From Flavobacterium sp. (GTDB lineage Bacteria; Bacteroidota; Bacteroidia; Flavobacteriales; Flavobacteriaceae), in assembly GCF_025352425.1 (NCBI RefSeq), contig NZ_JANXTI010000008.1, forward strand, positions 1-64,000: 64,000 nucleotides of DNA. The letters are read 5' to 3'. The notes below the pieces were generated by a model. That model saw nothing but the letters and a program-made list of their open reading frames with translations, was not told the origin of the DNA and searched no databases. Shown in pieces: positions 45,095-54,800 of the stretch. Numbering within the stretch: the stretch's first letter is position 1; each line of letters begins with the position of its first letter. Position numbers and translations under genes: made by a program.

Positions 45095-45862
45095 CTAATC
45101 GTTTGGTTTGGTATCGTTTGTCGTTTCCTTATAAACATAAGAATAACCAATCGCCGGAGATGCAATAATTTCTTCCGTTTCTTCATCAGGCTTCGGAGTA
45201 TTGACAAAGTTTCCATTCTCATCAAAGTGCTTCATGAAAGCATCATCTTCCGGATTGAAATCGGGTTTTTCCCAATTGTATTGTATCGCTTTTTTATAAT
45301 CGGGTGTTTTAAATTTTATAGCGAAAAAGAAACCCGTAATCAAACCTGCCAAATGTCCTTCCCAGGAAATTTGCTTATCCACTTCTGGAAAAACATACCA
45401 AATCAATCCACCGTAGAGCATCACAACTGTCAACGATAACGACATTAATCGGTAATATTGCGTCATCATTCCTTTGAAAAAAATAAAGGAAACAAGTACA
45501 TATATTAAACTGCTGGCACCAATATGATAGGAATCCCGTCCAATTATCCAGGTTATTAATCCGGAAAGGAAAATCCCATAAAACAAAATTTTCAACGAAA
45601 TATCCCTGTAGAAATAAATAAGTGCCGTTGCCAAAATAAATAAAGGAATCGAATTGTTAGCAATATGGTTCAAATCGCCATGAAGAAACGGACTGAAGAT
45701 TACACCTTGCAAGCCTGATACGGTTCTTGGTAAAATTCCGTGTGAAGTCAAATCAATATTGAAACTATTTTCGAAGAAGAAAACTGCCCACATCAGAATA
45801 AGCAGCAATGAAGGCACCAGCCAAACAGAAGGGGTAAACTTAAAATGATGGTAATCGTTCAT
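45095..45862 (-). CDS. Rhomboid family intramembrane serine protease
   Basis: Multi-TM; HGDLNHIANNSIPL; GASSLIYVLV (active Ser); WEGHLAGLITG (His). Confidence 0.92.
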   Translation of the reverse strand: MNDYHHFKFTPSVWLVPSLLLILMWAVFFFENSFNIDLTSHGILPRTVSGLQGVIFSPFLHGDLNHIANNSIPLFILATALIYFYRDISLKILFYGIFLSGLITWIIGRDSYHIGASSLIYVLVSFIFFKGMMTQYYRLMSLSLTVVMLYGGLIWYVFPEVDKQISWEGHLAGLITGFFFAIKFKTPDYKKAIQYNWEKPDFNPEDDAFMKHFDENGNFVNTPKPDEETEEIIASPAIGYSYVYKETTNDTKPND

Positions 45863-45945
45863 TGCTAAAGCTAAAATTATTTTTTGCTATTGTCAAAAAT
45901 ATAGCCAAACTAAAAGTAATGCTAATTTGTCAGTTTAAACCAAAG

Positions 45946-45989
45946 CTTCCCGAAAGTTTGCCGATACATAGCGAGAAGGTTTCGGGAAA
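45946..45989. repeat. Dispersed palindromic element, copy c
   Basis: cttcccgaaagtttgccgatacatagcgagaaggtttcgggaaa; related to 15760-15800 and 15803-15844. Confidence 0.75.
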
Positions 45990-45995
45990 GAATTG

Positions 45996-46026
45996 TTGCC
46001 CATTGATTGGTAAAGCCGTATTTTTA
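45996..46026 (+). promoter_or_regulatory. Candidate rarA promoter: TTG (45996-45998), 20-nt spacer, TATTTTTA (46019-46026), 4 nt before ATG
   Basis: Near-consensus Bacteroidota -33/-7 arrangement. Confidence 0.5.
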
Positions 46027-46030
46027 CATC

Positions 46031-47308
46031 ATGGAAGCACCACTTGCCGAGCGCATTCGACCACAAAAATTGGAGGATTATATAAGCCAATTACACCTTG
46101 TTGGTGAAAATGGTTCGTTGACCCAACAAATTGCCCGTGGTATAATTCCATCTATGATATTTTGGGGGTCACCCGGCACCGGAAAAACTACTTTGGCACA
46201 GATTATAGCTAAGCAAAGTAATCGTCCGTTTTATGAGTTAAGCGCCATAAATAGTGGTGTGGCAGCCATTCGCGATGTGATTGACAAAGCCAAACAAAGC
46301 GGCGGCTTATTCACTGCAAAAAACCCAATCCTGTTTATTGATGAGATTCACCGGTTTAGCAAATCGCAGCAGGATTCGCTTTTGGCCGCTGTAGAAAAAG
46401 GGTGGATAACGCTTATTGGAGCCACAACCGAAAACCCAAGCTTTGAGGTCATTCCCGCGCTTTTGTCACGTTGTCAGGTGTATGTCTTAAATCCGTTTTC
46501 AAAAGATGATTTGTTGGCTTTATTAAATCGAGCCATGAAGGAAGATGTATTTATGGTTTCCAAAAAAATAAAACTAAAAGAAACCGAAGCGCTAATCAGG
46601 CTTTCCGGCGGCGATGGACGAAAGCTATTAAATGTTTTTGAACTTGTCGTTAACGCCAGCCCAGAAGGCCTAATTACAATAACCAATGCTAAAGTTTTGC
46701 AATTGGTGCAACAAAACACGGTTCTTTATGATAAAACCGGCGAACAGCATTACGATATTGTTTCGGCATTTATAAAATCCATACGCGGAAGCGATCCAAA
46801 CGGCGCGGTGTATTGGTTGGCCCGAATGATTGAAGGCGGCGAAGATGTGAAATTCATTGCCCGAAGAATGCTAATTTTGTCAAGCGAAGACATCGGAAAC
46901 GCAAATCCAACAGCCTTCATTATGGCAAATAGTACGTTTCAGGCAGTTTCGACCATTGGTTATCCCGAAAGCCGGATTATCCTGAGCCAATGTGCTGTTT
47001 ATTTGGCAACATCGGCTAAAAGCAATGCAAGTTATATGGCTATTGGCGAGGCGCAGCAAATGGTAAAACAAACCGGCGATTTATCGGTGCCGATACATTT
47101 GCGTAATGCGCCAACAAAACTGATGAAAGAATTGGGTTATGGTGAAGAATACCAATATTCACACAGCTATGAAAACAATTTTTCGGCCCAGGAATATTTG
47201 CCTGATGAAATCAAAAATACCGCTTTTTACAAACCTGGGAATAATGCACGTGAAAATGAATTGGGTAACTTCTTAAAGAATCGCTGGAAGGATAAGTATG
47301 GTTATTAA
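46031..47308 (+). CDS. rarA: Replication-associated recombination protein A, AAA+ ATPase (start trimmed)
   Basis: [65 protein letters not shown]. Confidence 0.95.
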   Translation: MEAPLAERIRPQKLEDYISQLHLVGENGSLTQQIARGIIPSMIFWGSPGTGKTTLAQIIAKQSNRPFYELSAINSGVAAIRDVIDKAKQSGGLFTAKNPILFIDEIHRFSKSQQDSLLAAVEKGWITLIGATTENPSFEVIPALLSRCQVYVLNPFSKDDLLALLNRAMKEDVFMVSKKIKLKETEALIRLSGGDGRKLLNVFELVVNASPEGLITITNAKVLQLVQQNTVLYDKTGEQHYDIVSAFIKSIRGSDPNGAVYWLARMIEGGEDVKFIARRMLILSSEDIGNANPTAFIMANSTFQAVSTIGYPESRIILSQCAVYLATSAKSNASYMAIGEAQQMVKQTGDLSVPIHLRNAPTKLMKELGYGEEYQYSHSYENNFSAQEYLPDEIKNTAFYKPGNNARENELGNFLKNRWKDKYGY

Positions 47309-48045
47309 TTAAGGTTTACTATAGATACTAGTTGGGAAATTAATTTGTCTTCTTTATAATATTCTAAAAACCATTTACCCGATTTTCGTAGCAAAACACC
47401 ATTATTTATAAGATAACAATCGGGTGATGATGTCTTATAAATTGTCATTACGAATCGGGGAACGTCGGTGTTATTCGTCAGTAATTGAAATCCAGTTTCA
47501 CCATATGGTTTTGCAAAAAGCGGCTCCGAATACAATGAAGAAATCTCAGTTGGTTCAATTGATTTTTTAGGAATTGTAACTGCTGTTTTGGTCTCTATTA
47601 CTTCAAGCGTAGCTTCACTTTTTCCACTATATTTATAATCCAGTTTATCAAATGATTTTCCAGCTTCACGCAATGCCTGATTATATGCCGCTGCATATTC
47701 TTTCTCTCGGCTACTACCAAATTGAGTTTCGAAAAGCAGTTGCTCTTTACAGTCTTTCAAGGCTACCTTAACTTTAGTCATCAGAATTCCGCTGTCATCT
47801 GTAACATCAGCATATAAAAAATTGCATCTCTGATTGTCAACATTTAACGGAATTTCTTCAGAGCTTAAATAAGCTTTAAAACCATATTTCTGCAGCAATA
47901 ATTTGGTTAATGTATTTAGTCCGTATTGGTCATCTTTTTTTAAAAAATCAAACTTTACAGGCACAATTACATATTGGAAATCATTAATGTTTTGCGAAAA
48001 TGCATAACCCGAGATTAAAATAAACAACAATACAATTTTCTTCAT
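47305..48045 (-). CDS. Secreted protein of unknown function
   Basis: Signal peptide MKKIVLLFILISGYAFSQ; abuts the yjjG-like gene in the same orientation. Confidence 0.8.
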   Translation of the reverse strand: MKKIVLLFILISGYAFSQNINDFQYVIVPVKFDFLKKDDQYGLNTLTKLLLQKYGFKAYLSSEEIPLNVDNQRCNFLYADVTDDSGILMTKVKVALKDCKEQLLFETQFGSSREKEYAAAYNQALREAGKSFDKLDYKYSGKSEATLEVIETKTAVTIPKKSIEPTEISSLYSEPLFAKPYGETGFQLLTNNTDVPRFVMTIYKTSSPDCYLINNGVLLRKSGKWFLEYYKEDKLISQLVSIVNLN

Positions 48046-48729
48046 TTACAATATTTTTTTTAATTCTAATAAATGATTTATAGTTTGCAACCCTTCTGCA
48101 GCGTAGATTCCTTTTTCATCAAACAAAATAGCTTTCATACCAAAATTTATCGCGCCGCGAATATCCGCATCAATGCAGTCACCAATCATGATAGCATTTT
48201 CTTTTTTAACATTCGCCAAAGATAGCGCATATTCAAATATGGTAGCGTGTGGTTTTTTCACACCTGCCATTTCCGAATTGGTAATGGTATTGAAATACTT
48301 CCCTAAACCCGAATTATTGATCTTCTTCCCTTGCACTTCGGCAAACCCATTGGTAATAATATGAAGGTTGTATTTTGGCTTTAAATATTCCAAAACTTCA
48401 ATTGCGCCATCAAATAACTGATTGTTATCGGGCATATACTCGATGTAATAATGGGCAATGTGATTTATTTCTTCATCAGAAATAGTATAATTTAAAGCAT
48501 CAAAAGATTGTCGCAAACGACTATATCGCAACTCTTCATGCGTAATTTCATCAACCTGATACAACTTCCAGCACGCCTGGTTTATTGGTGCGTAGATTTT
48601 GATAAACGCATTGGTGGCAATTGTTGGATGATGTTCTGCAAAGATTTTATCAAAAGCCAAAACCGAATTTGCATCAAAATCCCAAAGCGTGTGATCTAAA
48701 TCGAAGAAAATATCTGTTATGTTTTTCAT
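48046..48729 (-). CDS. HAD-family hydrolase, YjjG-type nucleotidase
   Basis: IFFDLDHTLWDFDANS; HIITNGFAEVQGKKINNSGL; KPHATIFEYAL; MIGDCIDADIRGAINFGMKAI. Confidence 0.9.
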   Translation of the reverse strand: MKNITDIFFDLDHTLWDFDANSVLAFDKIFAEHHPTIATNAFIKIYAPINQACWKLYQVDEITHEELRYSRLRQSFDALNYTISDEEINHIAHYYIEYMPDNNQLFDGAIEVLEYLKPKYNLHIITNGFAEVQGKKINNSGLGKYFNTITNSEMAGVKKPHATIFEYALSLANVKKENAIMIGDCIDADIRGAINFGMKAILFDEKGIYAAEGLQTINHLLELKKIL

Positions 48730-48730
48730 T

Positions 48731-49426
48731 TTAAAAAATGCCTTCGTCCTGAAAACTGAAATAGCCAGTTTCGGTAATTATAATGTGGTCGAGGACTTTG
48801 ATATCTAATTGTTCGCCAGCCACTTTTAGTTTTTTGGTAATATCCTTATCCGCATCGCTCGCTTGAAGTTTGCCCGAAGGATGATTGTGGGTCAAAATTA
48901 TGGAAATTGCGCCTTGTTCCAAAGCAGTTTTGAATATTAATCGCACATCGACCACAGTTCCTGTAATTCCGCCTTTGGAAAGCTGTGACTTGTATATTAC
49001 TTTATTAGAATTATTAAGATACAACACCCAAAATTCTTCGTGTGGCAGCTCGCCAATTATGGGTTGCATAATTTCAAAAACAGCTTTGCTTGAAGTTATT
49101 TTTTGGAGGTCGACAGTTTCCTCTGCTCTACGTCGTCGGCCTAATTCTAAAGCGGCAACGATTGAAACAGCTTTCGCTTCGCCTATTCCTTTGAATTCCA
49201 TTAATTGCTTCAATGATAATTTTCCTAATGCATTTAGGTTATTATCTACACTAGACAAAATCCTTTTGCTTAAACCGACAGCACTTTCGTTTCTGCTTCC
49301 CGAACCAATGAGAATAGCAACCAACTCGGCGTCACTCAAAGCAGTTTTTCCTTTTAGCATCAGCTTTTCTCGTGGCTTATCATCTTCCGCCCAATTCTTT
49401 ATGGAAAATTTTTGTTCACTCATCAT
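48731..49426 (-). CDS. radC: RadC family JAB-domain protein
   Basis: KTALSDAELVAILIGSGSRNESAVGLSKRIL; HhH LMEFKGIGEAKA; JAMM motif LTHNHPSG. Confidence 0.95.
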   Translation of the reverse strand: MMSEQKFSIKNWAEDDKPREKLMLKGKTALSDAELVAILIGSGSRNESAVGLSKRILSSVDNNLNALGKLSLKQLMEFKGIGEAKAVSIVAALELGRRRRAEETVDLQKITSSKAVFEIMQPIIGELPHEEFWVLYLNNSNKVIYKSQLSKGGITGTVVDVRLIFKTALEQGAISIILTHNHPSGKLQASDADKDITKKLKVAGEQLDIKVLDHIIITETGYFSFQDEGIF

Positions 49427-49458
49427 TATTTAATTAATGATAAATGTAAGAATTTGAT

Positions 49459-50814
49459 TTAAATAATTAACGCTTTCACCTCATCAAAATTCAATCCGCC
49501 ATAATTCCCGGAACTCATTAATAACAGCGCCGAATTACTTAAATCATAATTAAAAAGAAAATCCTTAAACTCAGCGGGATTGGTATAAATAATCAAATCA
49601 TCGCGTTTGAAGGATTGCGCAATTTGGTTATAAGTCACTTCTTCCAGTTGCTTTATCTTCACTGCATCAGGCGAATAGAAAACCACCGCAACATCTGCAG
49701 CATCAAGTGCGCCTTCATATTCTTTCAAGAATTCGGCATTCAAACTACTGTACGTGTGAAGTTCCAGACAAGCCACTAATTTTCTGTTTGGATATTGTGC
49801 TTTAACAGCTGTGGTTGTTGCCGATACCTTGCTTGGTGAATGCGCAAAATCCTTGTAAGCGACTTTGCCCTTGCCTTCCGCAATTTTTTCTAAACGTTTG
49901 GATGCGCCTTTGAAACTGGCAATGGCTTCGTAGAAATCGGCTTCGTCAACGCCCATGTTTTGACAAATCCATTTGGCACCAGCTAAATTATTGAGATTGT
50001 GTGCTCCGAAAACTTCAATTGGCATTTGTCCTTCAGGTGTGTCTAATAAAGTGGTTCCACTTTCAACGTTATAACTTGGTGTTTTATAAGGTATTCTTCT
50101 GATGGTATTTGTAGTTTCTTCGGCGACTTTTTTAACCATTTCGTCTTCTTCATTGTACACCAAAATTCCGCCTTTGGTGATTTGGTTAACAAAGATTTCA
50201 AATTGCTCTACATAATTCTCAAACGTCGGGAACACATTGATATGATCCCAGGCAATGCCCGAAATTAGAGCGATATTTGGCTGGTACAAATGAAACTTTG
50301 GCCTTCTGTCAATTGGAGACGACAGGTATTCGTCGCCCTCCAAAACAATAAAATCATTTTCATGAGTCAAATGAACCATAGTGTCAAAGCCCTCCAATTG
50401 TGCGCCAACCATATAATCGACTTCAATATTGTGATAATGCATAACATGCAGAATCATTGATGTGATGGTTGTCTTTCCGTGTGAACCGCCAATAACGACG
50501 CGGGTTTTGTTTTTGGATTGTTCGTATAAAAATTCCGGATAGGAATAGATTTTTAAACCTAATTGCTGAGCTTTCAATAATTCAGGATTATCTGCTTTTG
50601 CATGCATACCGAGAATAATGGCTTCGATTTCTGAAGTTATTTTTTCGGGAAACCAGCCAAATTCATTTGGCAGTAAGCCTTTCTTTTCCAATCTTGTTTT
50701 TGAAGGCTCAAAAATAGCATCATCGCTTCCGGTTACCTGATATCCTTTATTGTGTAATGCTAAAGCAAGATTGTGCATTGCCGCTCCTCCAATGGCTATG
50801 AAATGTGTACGCAT
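49459..50814 (-). CDS. mpl: Mur ligase family protein, Mpl-like (UDP-MurNAc:tripeptide ligase type)
   Basis: HFIAIGGAAMHNLALALHNKGYQVTGSDD; VVIGGSHGKTTITSMI; VLEGDEYLSSPIDRRPKF. Confidence 0.85.
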   Translation of the reverse strand: MRTHFIAIGGAAMHNLALALHNKGYQVTGSDDAIFEPSKTRLEKKGLLPNEFGWFPEKITSEIEAIILGMHAKADNPELLKAQQLGLKIYSYPEFLYEQSKNKTRVVIGGSHGKTTITSMILHVMHYHNIEVDYMVGAQLEGFDTMVHLTHENDFIVLEGDEYLSSPIDRRPKFHLYQPNIALISGIAWDHINVFPTFENYVEQFEIFVNQITKGGILVYNEEDEMVKKVAEETTNTIRRIPYKTPSYNVESGTTLLDTPEGQMPIEVFGAHNLNNLAGAKWICQNMGVDEADFYEAIASFKGASKRLEKIAEGKGKVAYKDFAHSPSKVSATTTAVKAQYPNRKLVACLELHTYSSLNAEFLKEYEGALDAADVAVVFYSPDAVKIKQLEEVTYNQIAQSFKRDDLIIYTNPAEFKDFLFNYDLSNSALLLMSSGNYGGLNFDEVKALII

Positions 50815-50815
50815 T

Positions 50816-51514
50816 TTATGACTTGTTTTTTTCTTTATATTCCTGTAAAACCTGAAGGGCTTTTTCGGGTTGATGTAGTTTTTCCCTATATAAATCTGCT
50901 AATCGTTGATAGGTGTTTTTTGAGCCGCCCATTTGTAGAGCTTTAATATAGTTTTTTTCAGCACTTTTATATCGCTTAAAATATTCGTCAATATGTGCCT
51001 TGGAAAGATATCCATCTACAGGCGAAATTTTAAATAATTCATTCGAATATCGTTGCGCTTTTCTTTCGCTACCGCCAACAAAAGCGGGTAACTGAAGATA
51101 ATATTCTATTAAAGCCCATCGTGCTCCGATATGGTTTGGATTAAGGCTCAGTGCTTTTTCAAATGATCCTCTAATATCACTTATGAGTTTGATGGCAACC
51201 CATTTTCCGCCAGTTTGTGCTCTCATTCCTAAAGCGCCACCATACTTATAGTAATAATCCGCTTCATTAGGCTTTAATGTTTTTAGTTTTTCATAATAAA
51301 AAGCCGCTTTATCCCAATCTTTAGTATTACTGGCAATATCGCCAAGATACTCAATAGTCTTTAACTGATTTGGATTTTCCTTGTAACTGCTTTCAAAAAT
51401 AGGCTTTGCTGCAGCAAATTTTTCTTGCTTAAATAGTTTTTCGGCTTTCTCAAAATTAGTTTGGGAAAAGATTGCCATGGGCAAAAAAAGTAAAAAAGCG
51501 CTAGAAATTTTCAT
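50816..51514 (-). CDS. Secreted tetratricopeptide repeat protein
   Basis: Signal peptide; NFEKAEKLFKQEKFAAAKPIFESSYKENPNQLKTIEYLGDIASNTKDWDKAAFYYEKL. Confidence 0.85.
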   Translation of the reverse strand: MKISSAFLLFLPMAIFSQTNFEKAEKLFKQEKFAAAKPIFESSYKENPNQLKTIEYLGDIASNTKDWDKAAFYYEKLKTLKPNEADYYYKYGGALGMRAQTGGKWVAIKLISDIRGSFEKALSLNPNHIGARWALIEYYLQLPAFVGGSERKAQRYSNELFKISPVDGYLSKAHIDEYFKRYKSAEKNYIKALQMGGSKNTYQRLADLYREKLHQPEKALQVLQEYKEKNKS

Positions 51515-51803
51515 CGAAACAAATATAAGTGATTAATCCTATTTGTTGAAATAGTAATTGTTAAGATTGATAGAAGGATTGATAATCCAAAATATCTATG
51601 AAAGTTCTATTTCGTTCGTTGAAATGCGCCTTACTAAAATATGCATGTTGTTGAATAACAGATTTTTAAAATTAATATAACAATAAAAAAATAGGAAAAT
51701 GCACTTTATCGGGTTTTTAAAGCAGTGTGTCCGAAAAATTATTTAAGGTTAAAAACTCGACATACCTTCGCATTATTATTAATAGTTTAAAATTCATTGC
51801 CCA

Positions 51804-54800
51804 ATGAAAAAAAACTACTTATCACAAAAAACAAAATTTCTGCTAGAATTATTTTTGAAACAAAAATATATCTTACTTCTAGCTACGCTCATTCTTTTCC
51901 CAGGAAACTTTACGATAGCTCAAACAGCCGGACCAAACAATGCCGGAACTGGTGCTAACAATGCTGCAACCGGAACAATCGGATGGACAAATTCAGGAAA
52001 TATTACTGCTGCTGACGGCGTTAATGCTACAGTTGCTGTTACAAGTGGTGCATTCACCAATTATATCCATGGAAGCAATTATGGTTTTTCTATTCCGGCT
52101 GGTGTAGTAATTAATGGTATTGAAGTTATAATCAATAGAAGAACAAGTGCTAATAATGGTGGCAGGGTTACTAGTGACAGTGTTGTTAAATTAGTAAAAA
52201 ACGGTTCTGTTCTTGGCAATAACAATGCGGCAATTGGCGTTGGTTATCCAACTGCCTTAACTACTGCAACGTATGGAAGCCCGACTGATAAATGGGGTTT
52301 AACATGGTTAGCTTCTGATATTAATGCTTCAAATTTCGGCGCTGTATTATCCGTAACTGCGAACAATTCGCTTACTGCTTCTGTGGATTATATTCAAATT
52401 AAGGTCTATTATACACCTGCGCCAACGATTTCAAGTTTTACAGCTACAAATGCCTGTATTGGCTCAACTCCTTCAATAGTTATTACAGGAAATCATTTTA
52501 ATACAGCTACTAATGTTAGTTTTAATGGTGTTTCTGCTTCATTTACAGTTAACAGCAATACACAAATTACGGCAACCTTACCTGTTAGTGCTACAACCGG
52601 AACTATAACAGTTAACTCGCCGTCAGGAACAGGAACCAGTGCCAGTAATTTCACTGTAAATCCTTTACCTGTTTTAAATCCTATTACAGGAACCACATCA
52701 GTTTGTATTGGTTCTACTACTACCTTGTCAAATTCAACTTCGGGCGGTAGCTGGAATAGTGCTTCAACTGGAGTTGCCACCATAAATTCAAGTGGCGTTG
52801 TTTCGACTGTTTCCGCAGGTACTTCAATTATCACTTATTCTTATACTAATGGAAATGGTTGTACAAGTTCTGTAAATACTACAGTTACTGTTAATGCACT
52901 TCCTGTGGTTTCATCACCAACCAGTGTATGTATTGGAAATTCTATTCAATTAAGCCCCAATTCAGGAGGAACTTGGACTAGCAGTGATAATACCAAAGCA
53001 ACGATTGATAATACCGGACTTGTAAATTGTCTTGCACCAGGAAGTACAACTTTCACTTTTACCAATTCAACCACAAATTGTAGTAAAACAACCAATACTG
53101 TAAATGTATTGGCATTACCTGCAATAAGTTCACAACCTATTGCTACACAAACTATTTGTTCAGGAAGTTCAGTTAGCTTTTCGGTAAGTGCGACTGGAGT
53201 AGGATTGACCTATCAATGGTACAATGGCGCTACTGCATTAAATAATGTGGGTTCAATTGCGGGTGCAACAAGTGCTACTCTTACTATAAATCCAGTTGCT
53301 TTAGGCGATGCATCAGTAAATTACAATTGCATTGTAAGCGGAACTTGTTCTCCAGCTGCAACTTCAGCAAATGCTGAGTTGATAGTAATAGAAAAAGTTA
53401 TTATAACTTCTCAACCTGTTGCAACTCAAACTTTATGTACAGGAGATACTGCAACATTTGTAGTTGCTGCTACTGGAACCAGTTTGAGTTATCAGTGGTA
53501 CAAAGGTGTTACAGCCTTAGTTGACGGCGGGTCCATTTCAGGTGCAACATCAGCAACGTTAACAATAAATCCAGTGGTGACCAGCGATGCAGCAACCAAT
53601 TATAAATGTGTGGTTTCGGGAACGAGTCCGTGTGTTGCGGCAACTTCAAATAACGCGGCTTTGGTTGTCAACCAACTTCCTGCAATTACCTCCCAACCTG
53701 CAGCTTCTCAAACTATATGTTCCGGGAGTTCCGTTAGCTTTTCGGTAACTGCGACGGGATCTAATTTAACATACCAATGGTTTAATGGAGCGACTACTAT
53801 GACTAATGGTGGTTCAGTTTCAGGAGCCACATCAGCAACCTTAACAATAAATCCTGCAAGCACTTCAGATGCTTCAGCAAATTATAAATGTGTCGTTAGC
53901 GGAAGCTGCGTTCCTAATGTTACTTCCAATGATGCGGCATTAATAGTTAACCAAATTGTTTCCATAACAAGTCAACCTGTCCTTACCCAAACTATATGTG
54001 CTGGAAGCCCAGCTACTTTTTCAGTCGCGGCAACAGGAACCGGATTAAGTTATCAGTGGTATAAAGGTGTGACAGCCTTAGTTGACGGTGGATCCATTTC
54101 AGGTGCAACATCGGCAACGTTAACAATAAATCCTGTCGTGACCGGCGATGCAGCAACGAATTATAAATGTGTGGTTTCAGGAACAAGTCCGTGTGCGGCG
54201 GTAACTTCAAATAATGCGGCTTTGGTTGTGAATCAACTTCCTGCAATTACCTCCCAACCGGCTGCTTCCCAAACTATATGTTCCGGGAGTTCCGTTAGCT
54301 TTTCGGTAACGGCAACAGGTACTAATTTAACATACCAATGGTTCAATGGAGCGACTCCTATTGCTAATGGTGGTTCGGTTTCAGGAGCCACATCAGCAAC
54401 CTTAACGATAAATCCCGCAAGCACTTCAGATGCTTCAACAAATTATAAATGTGTTGTTAGCGGAAGTTGTGCTCCTAGTGTTACTTCAAATGATGCGGCA
54501 TTAATAGTTAACCAAATTGTTTCCATAACAAGTCAACCTGTCATTACCCAAACTATATGTGCTGGAAGCTCAGCTACTTTTTCAGTTGCGGCAACCGGAA
54601 CCGGATTGAGTTATCAGTGGTATAAAGGAGCAATTGCCTTAACTAATGTCGGATCGATTTCAGGCGCAACATCGGCAGCCTTAACAATTAATCCAGTCGT
54701 TACCGGAGATGCGGCAACCAATTATAAATGTGTTGTTTCAGGAACAAGTCCGTGTGCTGCGGCAACTTCAAATAACGCGGCTTTGGTTGTCAGCCAACTT

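Noticed and set aside
45025-45225. 66-aa minus-strand ORF
   Set aside because: Overlaps the rhomboid 3' end and the bidirectional terminator; not plausible.
48885-49433. 182-aa plus-strand ORF
   Set aside because: Fully antisense to radC, which has clear family motifs.
52493-52834. 113-aa minus-strand ORF in the adhesin, plus similar ones at 54013, 54233 and 56300
   Set aside because: Antisense shadow ORFs of Thr/Ser/Ala-rich Ig repeats.
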